Assembly (NCBI GenBank): GCA_028688535.1 | Contig: JAQTXY010000014.1 | Coordinates: 1 to 14,148 of the forward strand | From: Methanothrix sp. | GTDB lineage: Archaea > Halobacteriota > Methanosarcinia > Methanotrichales > Methanotrichaceae | Reading direction: 5' to 3' | DNA length: 14,148 nt | Part shown: positions 1 through 6,396 of the stretch, piece after piece | How the letters are laid out: every line of letters starts with the position of its first letter | How positions within the stretch are numbered: position 1 is the stretch's first letter | Translations under genes and position numbers: made by a program | Notes under the pieces: generated by a model | The model's input: only the letters and a program-made list of their open reading frames with translations | Database searches by the model: none | Told to the model about the DNA's origin: nothing

Positions 1-611
1 GTGTAATAGGGTTTGCCATCACTACCTGAAAGAGTGTTTTTCGTATCGAACCACAAACTTGCCATTGCTACTGTGGAAGAGCCACTCAATCGGGCAAACT
101 GATGCACATTCACACCATCACGTTTTCCGGCTAGTTTTGTAGAATCTGCGATATTGTATGCTAGCAAATTTTCGGAACTCGCATCATCCCATTTATTTGC
201 AGCACTCAAAATTGCTTGTTTTGTGGCTTCTTTAGTCACAGTATTTGGCATGCCCTTGGAATTGAAGCTTAGCGGAACGTTTCTCTTAGACCAAATCGCG
301 CCATCCAGAGCATATAAATCGTTAGGATCGTAGCTAAGGAGTGGCACCCAGGAACTTGGATCATCGTAATTATAATAAGTACCTGGAGTAATTATGCCTC
401 CGTTCTCAACTAAGCCTTTTTCGTGGTTTATCGCAACCAAGCCAAAATCCTTAAGATTGCCGTCTGATGTCAGTTGCTGGCCATTCGCACTGAAACCTAA
501 GGCACCAGAAGAAACATACGAGGACGTCTCCTCATCCAAGCATGCCTCTTGATCCACCGATACCGAGCCGATGATTGAGGCTGAATTTAAGGATGCTGAT
601 TTTAGATCCAC
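1..611 (-). CDS. Metalloprotease-like secreted protein, partial (C-terminus off window, N-terminus unclear)
   Basis: A leftward open frame of about 203 codons runs off the window's left edge. Its middle (PLSFNSKGMPNTVTK, then a helix-like stretch ending KWDDASS) and later AMASLWFD resemble the start of matrixin-like domains in exported proteins of methanogens. The zinc-binding HExxH would lie beyond the edge, so the assignment is weak. The frame opens after an in-frame TAA at about 625 and has no ATG; GTG at 611 is the first plausible start. No signal peptide is visible in any upstream frame, so the gene may be 5'-truncated. A GGGGGAGG sequence sits about 30 nt upstream of the GTG, too far to act as its ribosome binding site. 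The divergent neighbour is a chagasin-type protease inhibitor. Alternative: an unrelated secreted protein or a pseudogene remnant. The open frame itself is clear, the function is not. Confidence 0.5.
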   Translation of the reverse strand, partial: MDLKSASLNSASIIGSVSVDQEACLDEETSSYVSSGALGFSANGQQLTSDGNLKDFGLVAINHEKGLVENGGIITPGTYYNYDDPSSWVPLLSYDPNDLYALDGAIWSKRNVPLSFNSKGMPNTVTKEATKQAILSAANKWDDASSENLLAYNIADSTKLAGKRDGVNVHQFARLSGSSTVAMASLWFDTKNTLSGSDGKPYY

Positions 612-777
612 TCCGATCTCTTTGCGAGTTATTTAAGACTTCCTCCCCCTCAATTTCATAGTCCCGCTACCAAAGCCATTACTTTATTACAGTTTAAAAA
701 AAATAGTAACCGCAAAGACTAGATCGAACAATTATCAAAATAAGAATATGACACCAACAAAAAAAGGATACGTTAGC

Positions 778-785
778 TATAAATA
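778..785 (+). promoter_or_regulatory. TATA box of the chagasin-like gene
   Basis: TATAAATA matches the archaeal TATA consensus. Transcription would start about 25 bp downstream, near 806-812, which gives a leader of roughly 30 nt containing a GGATGA Shine-Dalgarno-like sequence (834-839) before the ATG at 844. Confidence 0.55.
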
Positions 786-810
786 CCATGTGTTACATAT
801 GCATATTTTG

Positions 811-831
811 ATGATTATTCACAATAATCAT
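811..831. promoter_or_regulatory. Perfect 9-bp inverted repeat at the predicted transcription start
   Basis: ATGATTATT (811-819) and AATAATCAT (823-831) are exact inverted repeats separated by CAC. The element lies 12 nt before the start codon and about 30 bp after the TATA box, the usual position of an archaeal repressor operator that blocks polymerase recruitment or escape. It could instead fold in the mRNA leader as a weak AT-rich hairpin close to the ribosome binding site. The repeat is seen directly; the operator role is inferred. Confidence 0.5.
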
Positions 832-843
832 TAGGATGAAAGT

Positions 844-1167
844 ATGACATTGCCTCCAATTAAGGTACACGTCGGTGAGACTTTTGAAGCATCCGTTCCA
901 TCGAATCCGGGTAGTACGGGATTTGTTTGCACTCTGGGTAAGATGCCTGCATGCGTATATTTAGTAAGCATGACCTATGTCCCCGGTCACGGAGCACCAG
1001 GAATGGTGGGAGTTCCAGGGAGTGAAATATTCAAGTTCGTTGCTATCGCCAAGGGTTCCGGCGAAATTGAATTCAAACATGTCAAATTCTCAAAACCATT
1101 AGAGATCTACCCGGAGAAACCGGATATGGTTCACCAGATGGAATACAGGTTTGTTATCGTTGAATGA
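844..1167 (+). CDS. Chagasin-type cysteine protease inhibitor (MEROPS I42)
   Basis: The 107-residue product has the size and layout of the chagasin/amoebiasin family, which blocks papain-like cysteine proteases by inserting three loops into the active-site cleft. The first loop is NPGSTGF (residues 21-27), a form of the family NPTTGY motif with one extra residue. A glycine-rich second loop is at 51-59 (PGMVGVPG), followed by the typical F-x-F-x-A...GxGxIxF strands at 63-77. The third loop, usually RPW, is replaced here by KPLE near 84-87. There is no signal peptide, unlike many prokaryotic members, so the protein would be cytoplasmic unless exported otherwise. It has its own TATA box and a palindrome at the start site. 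The target protease is not identified in this window; the divergent protease-like frame is a neighbour but belongs to another mechanistic class. Confidence 0.8.
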   Translation: MTLPPIKVHVGETFEASVPSNPGSTGFVCTLGKMPACVYLVSMTYVPGHGAPGMVGVPGSEIFKFVAIAKGSGEIEFKHVKFSKPLEIYPEKPDMVHQMEYRFVIVE

Positions 1168-1510
1168 AGTATAAATGAAAGATGGGTCAGGGATACATAC
1201 CAATCCTAGCTTTCATAAGTGTGTGTAACCTGCAAATTTATCCATTTATTTTAAGGTCCCCAATCCAGAACGTCATTTTATGAATTTACCTCGATCTGTG
1301 GCGTGGATGTGGATAAATCGATATGAATAGATCGATTAAATAAGCCATTGTGTGCGAAATAGGCAGCTTACCGGAATCAGATTTGGGCCGATTTGAGGCG
1401 AGCCAAAAAGATTGAATAGATAGTGCGTGCAACTTACGTGCTTTAGCTTATTCTTCGTTGATGTGGCTTGACTCATTGTCCACTCGGTGTGATTTACTCC
1501 ATTGCCCTCA
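1168..1510. other. Intergenic region without a recognised gene
   Basis: This 343-bp gap separates the inhibitor gene from the 3' end of the convergent AMMECR1 gene. T-rich stretches near 1239-1255 could end the rightward transcript. An inverted repeat AATCGAT (1316-1322) / ATCGATT (1331-1337) with an 8-nt spacer is present. A leftward open frame enters from the AMMECR1 region and has no homology signal. I see no RNA gene here. Confidence 0.5.
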
Positions 1511-2131
1511 CTACACCGTCCCGCAGCCGCTCTCCGTGAAGCTCTTCTCGAAGACCTCCCTCTCCGGCGCCACCTCTGCGAAGATCTGCGCCTGGAAGTG
1601 TTGCACCTCAGTACCCTCATCCAGCCAGGCATCGGGAGGTAGCCCAGCCTTGACGCAGGTCTGGGAGAGAAACTCCTGCGAGTCGAAGCCCCACTCCGGG
1701 GCCACCTGGGGCAGGAGCAGGCCGGTGAAAGGCCCTCTGGAGACGATCAGCCCATCCCTGCCGATCACTACCAGCTCGGGCAGCTTCTTTTTAGGCTCTG
1801 TGAAGGACTCGGGCTTGGTTAATATGGTCACCTCCATCTCTATCCTTCCTAGCTCTCCCGGGCGCACGCTGGGAAAGCGAGGATCACGGCATCCCGCGTT
1901 TATAGCCGAGTCCACGATGGCTTTACCAAGCGACATGATGGGCTGGGGATAGCCGATGCAGCCGCGCAGGTCCCCGTCCTCGTGCAGGGTAACAAAGACA
2001 CCTCGCTTCTCCTCGAATACGGGTGGAAGGCCCTGGGGCTGTATGATCTTCTTCTTCTCCGTATAGCCGGTCAGAGCCTCTCTGGCCAGATGAACGGCCA
2101 GTCGGCCTTCTTCCAGTGTCAGCATAGTCAT
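1511..2131 (-). CDS. AMMECR1 domain protein
   Basis: The 206-residue product carries the AMMECR1 signature LRGCIG (residues 55-60) followed by a typical helix with DSAINAGCRDPRF and a strand EMEVTIL. Length matches stand-alone archaeal members of the family (PF01871). The molecular function is not established; in many genomes the domain occurs with a radical SAM protein and a Memo-like protein (AmmeMemoRadiSam), but neither partner is in this window. The first ATG (2131) is annotated; an in-frame ATG at 2125 is equally possible and sits about 26 bp from the TATA-like element, which would make a leaderless transcript start exactly there. Transcribed divergently from the exported nitroreductase. 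Confidence 0.88.
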   Translation of the reverse strand: MTMLTLEEGRLAVHLAREALTGYTEKKKIIQPQGLPPVFEEKRGVFVTLHEDGDLRGCIGYPQPIMSLGKAIVDSAINAGCRDPRFPSVRPGELGRIEMEVTILTKPESFTEPKKKLPELVVIGRDGLIVSRGPFTGLLLPQVAPEWGFDSQEFLSQTCVKAGLPPDAWLDEGTEVQHFQAQIFAEVAPEREVFEKSFTESGCGTV

Positions 2132-2147
2132 GATAATGCACGGTATA

Positions 2148-2155
2148 ATATTAAA
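2148..2155 (-). promoter_or_regulatory. TATA-like element of the AMMECR1 gene
   Basis: Read leftward this is TTTAATAT preceded by further T residues. It is 20 bp from the ATG at 2131 and about 26 bp from the in-frame ATG at 2125, so transcription would start at or next to the start codon (leaderless). Confidence 0.4.
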
Positions 2156-2171
2156 AAGTTATCCGGAATTT

Positions 2172-2187
2172 ATCAGGGTCTCCTGAT
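2172..2187. promoter_or_regulatory. Short inverted repeat between divergent promoters
   Basis: ATCAGG (2172-2177) and CCTGAT (2182-2187) flank GTCT. The element lies between the TATA boxes of the AMMECR1 and nitroreductase genes and could be a shared operator. Six-bp arms are short enough to be chance. Confidence 0.25.
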
Positions 2188-2199
2188 CTGAACCAGTTA

Positions 2200-2207
2200 T
2201 TTATATA
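2200..2207 (+). promoter_or_regulatory. TATA box of the nitroreductase gene
   Basis: TTTATATA is centred about 38 bp before the ATG at 2242. Transcription would begin near 2229-2233, leaving a leader of about 10 nt, too short for a normal ribosome binding site. The GTG at 2233 would then be nearly at the transcript's 5' end. Confidence 0.5.
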
Positions 2208-2241
2208 CGGCTTTTCAAAACAATCCTATCTAGTGAGAAAT

Positions 2242-2949
2242 ATGAAAAAAATAGCAATGATCGCAATTGTTATTGGCCTGGCTGTCTTTTTCACGGCCAT
2301 AATGGCCCAGTCGGACAGCTCCAATCAGATGGCTGCCGATGTAATAACGCTGCAAGAGCCCCACATCGATGGCGGAATAAGCGTGGAGAAAGCCCTTTTG
2401 GAGCGGCGGTCCATAAGAAGCTTCTCGGATGAGGCTTTAACTCTGGAGGAGGTATCTCTGCTCTGCTGGGCTGCTCAGGGCGTGACGGATGACAAAGGCC
2501 ACCGCACATCCCCTTCCGCGATGGCCACATACCCGCTTGAACTCTATCTTCTGGCAGGAAATGTCACAGGTCTGCCTTCCGGCGTCTATCACTACTCACC
2601 TCAGGGACACAATCTGACCGCCATATCCGAAGGAACCAAGATCCCTGAACTCTTCAACTCCAGCATGGGCGGCAAGGAGGACTGGCGCAAGAGCGCTCCT
2701 GCGGTCTTCATAGTCACCGGCGTCTTTGAGCGCATGAACAAAATCCCAGGTCAGGACCTGAGCAGGTTCGTTTATGTCGAGGCGGGAACTGCGTCTGAAA
2801 ACCTGCTCCTTGAGGTCGTCTCCCTGGGACTTGGATCAACCTATACCGCAGGCTTTGATGAGAACAAGACCCGAGAATATCTCAGTCTTGAATCCGGTGA
2901 GACGCCCATCGCGGTCCTGCCTGTAGGTCATAAGCTTGAAGCAGATTGA
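2242..2949 (+). CDS. Exported SagB-type nitroreductase-family protein
   Basis: The product has 235 residues from ATG 2242; an in-frame GTG at 2233 would add MRN. Residues 2-22 form a Sec-type signal peptide (KK followed by a hydrophobic run ending in AMA). The mature part shows nitroreductase-family features in SagB-like order: RRSIRSF (55-61), SPSAMATYPLELYLL, and a C-terminal GTASENLLLEVVSLGLGSTYT that normally lines the FMN site. Family members use FMN to oxidise or reduce small molecules or peptide rings. Four N-x-S/T sequons in the mature part (NVT, NLT, NSS, NKT) fit an outside location. There is no twin-arginine motif, so how the flavin is acquired outside the membrane is open. No peptide-modification partners (SagC/SagD) are nearby, so a role in azole biosynthesis is unlikely. 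Substrate unknown. Confidence 0.82.
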   Translation: MKKIAMIAIVIGLAVFFTAIMAQSDSSNQMAADVITLQEPHIDGGISVEKALLERRSIRSFSDEALTLEEVSLLCWAAQGVTDDKGHRTSPSAMATYPLELYLLAGNVTGLPSGVYHYSPQGHNLTAISEGTKIPELFNSSMGGKEDWRKSAPAVFIVTGVFERMNKIPGQDLSRFVYVEAGTASENLLLEVVSLGLGSTYTAGFDENKTREYLSLESGETPIAVLPVGHKLEAD

Positions 2950-2981
2950 GCCGAAAAAGCCCTCCTTCTTTTTTCTGCTTT
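2950..2981. terminator. T-rich convergent termination zone
   Basis: The 32-bp gap between convergent genes has a T-run on the plus strand (about 2966-2974) and, read leftward, a T-run opposite the A-run at 2953-2958. Archaeal terminators are U-rich, so the region may end both transcripts. No stable hairpin was recognised. Confidence 0.4.
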
Positions 2982-3644
2982 CTATTTCCAGTCAAGTTTA
3001 TTCCAGTACTCGTACTCGTGCTCCCAGCTTTCTTTGTTCATCTGGACAAGCTTCTTGAAGTACTCACGGATCTCCTCTTGCATCTCCCTCTGCTCGATAT
3101 AGTCGCGTTTGATCCTGATATCCTCGGCCAGAGATTTGCCGAGCAGGAAGGCCTTCTTTTCCGCGCCCTCTTGTGCCGCAGTACCCTGGTTCATGGCCGC
3201 ACCCACGCTTCCTGTGACAAAGGCTCCAAAGTTGAGCATGAGGCCGTCCAGGTATGTTGTAACCTGATCGTAATTGCTCCCGCCGCTGGACACACTGCAG
3301 CAGTACTTGCCCCGCAGTAGCTGGCAGTGAACGGCATCAGCCATGCGGTCGATGAACGTCTTCATCTGGGCGGTGACACTACGGAAGTAGTTGGGACTGC
3401 CCCAGACCAGACCATCCGCAGCCAGGATCTTCTCGTAAAGCCCCTGGAAGTCGTCTTTGTGCACGCATTTGCCTTCCTTGAAGCATACCTGGCATGCGTT
3501 GCAGAACTTTATATCCAGCTTGCAGACATCCACCACTTCCACCTCTGCGCCCGAAGCTTTCGCTCCGTCCAGGGCAGCCTGGACCAGACGCAGGGTCATG
3601 CTCTTTGAGCCGCGAGGGCTGGCACAAATTCCTAAGACCTTCAT
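2982..3644 (-). CDS. Iron-sulfur flavoprotein (Isf-like), NADPH-dependent FMN reductase fold
   Basis: The 220-residue product begins with a flavodoxin-like strand and phosphate loop (GICASPRGSKS, residues 5-15) that binds FMN. Cysteines 48, 51, 54 and 60 give C-x2-C-x2-C-x5-C, the compact [4Fe-4S] motif of the Methanosarcina iron-sulfur flavoprotein. WGSPNYFRSVTAQMKTFIDR (80-100 region) is the usual dimer/FMN segment. Such proteins shuttle electrons from ferredoxin to FMN and have been linked to oxygen and peroxide reduction in methanogens. The C-terminus (about 180-220) is a charged, aromatic-rich helix of unknown role. A strong GGAGGA ribosome binding site (3651-3656) supports this start. 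The gene follows the ABC exporter genes on the same strand after 54 nt and may be cotranscribed with them. Confidence 0.85.
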   Translation of the reverse strand: MKVLGICASPRGSKSMTLRLVQAALDGAKASGAEVEVVDVCKLDIKFCNACQVCFKEGKCVHKDDFQGLYEKILAADGLVWGSPNYFRSVTAQMKTFIDRMADAVHCQLLRGKYCCSVSSGGSNYDQVTTYLDGLMLNFGAFVTGSVGAAMNQGTAAQEGAEKKAFLLGKSLAEDIRIKRDYIEQREMQEEIREYFKKLVQMNKESWEHEYEYWNKLDWK

Positions 3645-3698
3645 ATCTTTTCCTCCATTGACTTATTATGATTATCTTATGTATTGATCTTTTTCGAT

Positions 3699-4535
3699 TC
3701 AGGTTACCACTGCATTCTTGAAAACCCGCCAGGCCACCAGGAACATAACCGCGGCAAATCCAGTAAGCGCCAAGAAGGAATGCATGATCTCGGAGCTGCT
3801 GTAAACATAATGAATGCCGATGGCGTAAAAGTCGTTTCCTACGGCAAAGTAGCGTACTCCATTCACCAGGTGGGTGAGGGGGTTGAACTGGGCAAGCATT
3901 CTCATCTGGGCCGGGAAGGCATCAATGGGGTAGAGGGCATTGCTGGCGAAGAACAACGGCAAGGTGAGAAGGGTGATGACGGCCTGCAGACCCTCGGGAG
4001 TGTCCATGCTCATGGATATGGCCGAGGAGAGGAAGAGAAATCCTATGGAAAAGACGCCCACAAAGAGCAGAACACCCAAGACGGCACCTGCCGTCTGCAG
4101 CAAGGTGTAGCCGGGGAAGAAGCGCACACCTATGAGAAGGCCAAAGCCCATGATTACCATCACCTGGATGAAGGATTTGGTGACTCCGGACAGGCCGATG
4201 CCCAGGATGATGTGATTGCGGGGCATGGGACTGGCCAAGAGCTCTCTCATCAGTCCCCAGTTCTTGTCGAACAGCAAGGTGATTCCGCCAAAGAGGCTGG
4301 TAAATAGAGTGGTCAGAGCAATCACTCCCGCCCCCATGAAGGTCAGGTAGGAGACGGCTGTCGCTCCTTCGGGCACGGTCATGCCGGCACCAAGCCGCGA
4401 GAAGTTGCTGGACATGGCAGCCCCGTAAAGCGCCATCCAAAGAGCCGGCTGGATGAGGGAAACGACAAGAGCGATTCTAAAGCGGACGAAGCGAAGCATA
4501 TCGCGCCAGTAGATGGTTATGAATTCCCAGGACAT
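3699..4535 (-). CDS. ABC-2 type transporter permease (DrrB-like)
   Basis: The 278-residue product is an integral membrane protein with about six hydrophobic segments and the ABC-2 family signature around residues 87-110 (FDKNWGLMRELLASPMPR). It should form the channel for the ATPase encoded immediately upstream. The start MSWEF is chosen because GGAGG (4544-4548) lies 8 nt upstream; a longer frame reaching 4628 reads through the 3' end of the ATPase gene and is unlikely. The ATPase stop codon and this ATG are separated by one base, so translation is coupled. Substrate cannot be read from sequence; relatives export drugs, lipids or polysaccharide. Confidence 0.9.
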   Translation of the reverse strand: MSWEFITIYWRDMLRFVRFRIALVVSLIQPALWMALYGAAMSSNFSRLGAGMTVPEGATAVSYLTFMGAGVIALTTLFTSLFGGITLLFDKNWGLMRELLASPMPRNHIILGIGLSGVTKSFIQVMVIMGFGLLIGVRFFPGYTLLQTAGAVLGVLLFVGVFSIGFLFLSSAISMSMDTPEGLQAVITLLTLPLFFASNALYPIDAFPAQMRMLAQFNPLTHLVNGVRYFAVGNDFYAIGIHYVYSSSEIMHSFLALTGFAAVMFLVAWRVFKNAVVT

Positions 4536-4536
4536 A

Positions 4537-5523
4537 TCATCTGCCTCCTTTGGGCTGGGGCAGACGACGCAGCTTCCCTGCACCCGCTTCTCTGATGTCT
4601 CTTCCTGTGTGATGCACGAATACATCATCCAATGTGGGCTTCTTCAGGTTGACGCTGACGATATCGATGCCCCTTTCCCGCAGCCGATTCATGATAATGG
4701 GAAGGCAGTGCGTGCCGTCCGCGTTGATGGTGGCAACAAGGCCCGAGACTGCGGCCTTGACATTGCGAACGGCCTTCATGCTCCGCAGCATCTCTTCCGC
4801 GGCTGCATTGTCGCTGGTGTCCAGATAGATCATATCATTTCCCAGGGCATCTTTGAGCGTGGTCGGGTCGCCGGAGGCAATGATCTTGCCATGGTCCAGG
4901 ATATCGATCCAGTTGCTGACCTGGTCAGCTTCATCCATGTAGTGAGTGGTAAGAAAGATGGTGGTTCCGGAATCGTTGACCTTTTTAATGTAGTCCCACA
5001 GCCGGCGCCTGGTCTGAGTGTCCAGGCCGATGGTGGGCTCATCCAGAAAGAGCACTTTGGGCCGGGTCATCAGTCCCCGGCCTATCTCCAGCCTGCGCTT
5101 CATGCCGCCCGAAAGAAAACGGGTGCGCACATTTCTCTTCTCCTCCAGCTCTACCAGTTTTATGATCTCGTCAATTCTATCTTTTCGCTCTGCTTTGGGC
5201 ATGGAATAGATGCGGCCGTGCAGCTCCAGGGTCTCCCAGACGGTGAGGTCGCGGTCCAGTGTCTCATCCTGAAAGACGATGCCTATGGAACGGCGCACCT
5301 GCACCGGCTCTTTGGCCAGGTCGTATCCGGCAATGACGACGCTGCCCTTTTGCACAGGCAGAAGGGTGGTGAGAATATTGATAACCGTGCTCTTTCCTGC
5401 CCCGTTGGGCCCCAGGAAGGAGAAGATCTCGCCTTCCCGCACGAAGAAGTTGACTCCGTCCACGGCTTTAAAGTCACCGTATTTGTATTCGAGATCCTTG
5501 ACCTCTATAATTCTCTCGCTCAT
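4537..5523 (-). CDS. ABC transporter ATP-binding protein (daunorubicin-resistance DrrA type)
   Basis: The 328-residue protein has all ABC ATPase elements: Walker A GPNGAGKST (residues 38-46), Q-loop in IGIVFQDETLD, signature LSGGMKRR, Walker B VLFLDEPTIGLD and the switch histidine in TTHYMDEAD. The long C-terminal region (about 230-328, with PTLDDVFVHHTGRDIRE) is typical of DrrA-type subunits. It powers the adjacent permease. A leftward TATA box (TATAAATT, 5551-5558) about 31 bp before the ATG predicts a very short leader; the GAGGTGG farther upstream would then lie outside the transcript. It is the first gene of a leftward cluster ATPase-permease-(Isf-like). Confidence 0.93.
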   Translation of the reverse strand: MSERIIEVKDLEYKYGDFKAVDGVNFFVREGEIFSFLGPNGAGKSTVINILTTLLPVQKGSVVIAGYDLAKEPVQVRRSIGIVFQDETLDRDLTVWETLELHGRIYSMPKAERKDRIDEIIKLVELEEKRNVRTRFLSGGMKRRLEIGRGLMTRPKVLFLDEPTIGLDTQTRRRLWDYIKKVNDSGTTIFLTTHYMDEADQVSNWIDILDHGKIIASGDPTTLKDALGNDMIYLDTSDNAAAEEMLRSMKAVRNVKAAVSGLVATINADGTHCLPIIMNRLRERGIDIVSVNLKKPTLDDVFVHHTGRDIREAGAGKLRRLPQPKGGR

Positions 5524-5550
5524 TTACAGGGTAGTATTTCCACCTCAGAG

Positions 5551-5558
5551 AATTTATA
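5551..5558 (-). promoter_or_regulatory. TATA box of the ABC transporter operon
   Basis: Read leftward the sequence is TATAAATT, a good archaeal TATA match, with predicted start of transcription near 5528, only a few bases before the ATG at 5523. Confidence 0.5.
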
Positions 5559-5605
5559 GATGACAGGTTCACGCGAAGGCGCGAGGCCGTAAAGTTCCGA
5601 TAGTC

Positions 5606-5616
5606 TTAATTTATTT
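5606..5616 (+). promoter_or_regulatory. Possible TATA element for rubrerythrin
   Basis: TTAATTTATTT lies about 65 bp before the rubrerythrin ATG, giving a predicted leader of about 35-40 nt. It is the most AT-rich stretch in the 150-bp divergent gap; the match is only moderate. A short CGCG-AAGG-CGCG repeat at 5572-5583 lies between the two divergent promoters. Confidence 0.35.
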
Positions 5617-5675
5617 GCCAGCCAAACTAAGCCAGGTAGTTCAGCCAAAAAATGATAGCGCGATAAAATGGAGTG

Positions 5676-6179
5676 ATGAAATTGACAAAAACCGAGGATT
5701 TCTTGATGGAGGCTTTTGCCGGAGAGTCGCAGGCGAACAGGAAGTACACCGCTTTTGCCGCCCAGGCCGATAAAGAGGGATTTGCTCAGGCTGCCAAGCT
5801 CTTTCGGGCTGCCGCTGAGGCTGAGGCGGTGCACGCCGCCAATCACCTTCGCGCCCTCAAGGCCATCAAGACCAGCAAGGAGAACCTGCGCGAGGCCATC
5901 GCTGGCGAGACGCACGAGTTCAAGGAGATGTACCCGGAGATGATTGCCGCCGCGAAGGCTGAGGGCGCCAGGGATGCAGAGAGAAGCTTCAATTACGCCA
6001 ATGCCGTGGAGGAGTACCACGCCCGGCTCTATCATGATATGCTGGAGAACCTGGAGACTAAGAAGGAGAGCTATCCCTACTTCGTCTGCCCGGTATGCGG
6101 CATGACTGTGGAGAAAGAGGCTCCGGAGAAGTGCCCCGTCTGCGGCGTGAAGGGAAGTATGTTTAAAAAGGTCGAGTAG
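5676..6179 (+). CDS. rbr: Rubrerythrin
   Basis: The 167-residue protein has the rubrerythrin order: an N-terminal four-helix ferritin-like diiron domain (about 1-130) and a C-terminal rubredoxin knuckle (CPVCG at 138-142 and CPVCG at 153-157) for one Fe(SCys)4 iron. Likely diiron ligands are E17, E50, H53, E78, E81, E112 and H115 by family pattern. Rubrerythrins reduce hydrogen peroxide in anaerobes with electrons from rubredoxin or flavoproteins. A GTG at 5673 is directly upstream of the ATG at 5676; the ATG is preferred. GGAGTG overlaps the GTG and is too close to the ATG for a standard ribosome binding site. The nearby Isf-like flavoprotein fits an oxygen-defence theme, though transcribed in the other direction. 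Confidence 0.95.
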   Translation: MKLTKTEDFLMEAFAGESQANRKYTAFAAQADKEGFAQAAKLFRAAAEAEAVHAANHLRALKAIKTSKENLREAIAGETHEFKEMYPEMIAAAKAEGARDAERSFNYANAVEEYHARLYHDMLENLETKKESYPYFVCPVCGMTVEKEAPEKCPVCGVKGSMFKKVE

Positions 6180-6396
6180 ATCGGCATCATCCTCTTTTTC
6201 AACGCCCTGCCAGCAGAGATATCATCTATTATTACCACTATTTGCCATCCGCTAATGAAGGTCTATTCTATCAATACAAGATTCGACAAACCTATTGATC
6301 TTGGAAATACTAAATTCGAAGGGCATGCTGGATTTAGGGGGCGATCTTCAAGGGCGACGGTGACTTTTCAAATACGCAATTCTGGCGTTCACAACC
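6180..6396. other. Intergenic region between convergent genes, possible orphan small frame
   Basis: The 217-bp gap follows rubrerythrin and precedes the 3' end of the kinase gene. A CTCTTTTTC run (6191-6199) could end the rubrerythrin transcript. A rightward frame opens at ATG 6255 and runs to 6494, but its second half overlaps the kinase antisense; only the first 47 residues are outside it. They show no recognised motif and no ribosome binding site, so I do not call a gene. Confidence 0.4.

Larger units (their letters stand above)
612..843. promoter_or_regulatory. AT-rich divergent intergenic region
   Basis: This 230-bp stretch between two divergent genes is strongly AT-rich, with a long A-run near 696-703 and another near 759-765. 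It carries the TATA element and palindrome of the rightward inhibitor gene. No coding frame is convincing in either direction: leftward reading near 680 gives only short frames ending in stops. No clear promoter for the leftward frame was recognised. Confidence 0.5.

Noticed and set aside
1316..1337. Inverted repeat AATCGAT/ATCGATT in the intergenic region
   Set aside because: Seven-bp arms in an AT-rich area with no promoter next to it; may be chance, so it is mentioned only in the region entry.
1336..1632. 98-codon leftward frame overlapping the end of the AMMECR1 gene
   Set aside because: Arg/Ser-rich translation in the overlapping part is an out-of-frame shadow; the remainder has no motif.
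3684..4307. 207-codon rightward frame opposite the permease
   Set aside because: Antisense to a clear membrane permease; composition is hydrophilic and His/Gly-rich as expected of the shadow of a membrane protein.
4513..5559. 348-codon rightward open frame opposite the ABC ATPase
   Set aside because: It lies wholly antisense to an ATPase with all catalytic motifs and has no recognisable domain; long antisense frames are common in GC-richer genes.
5572..5583. CGCG-AAGG-CGCG hairpin in the ABC/rubrerythrin gap
   Set aside because: Only four base pairs, and CGCG is self-complementary, so the repeat carries little evidence.
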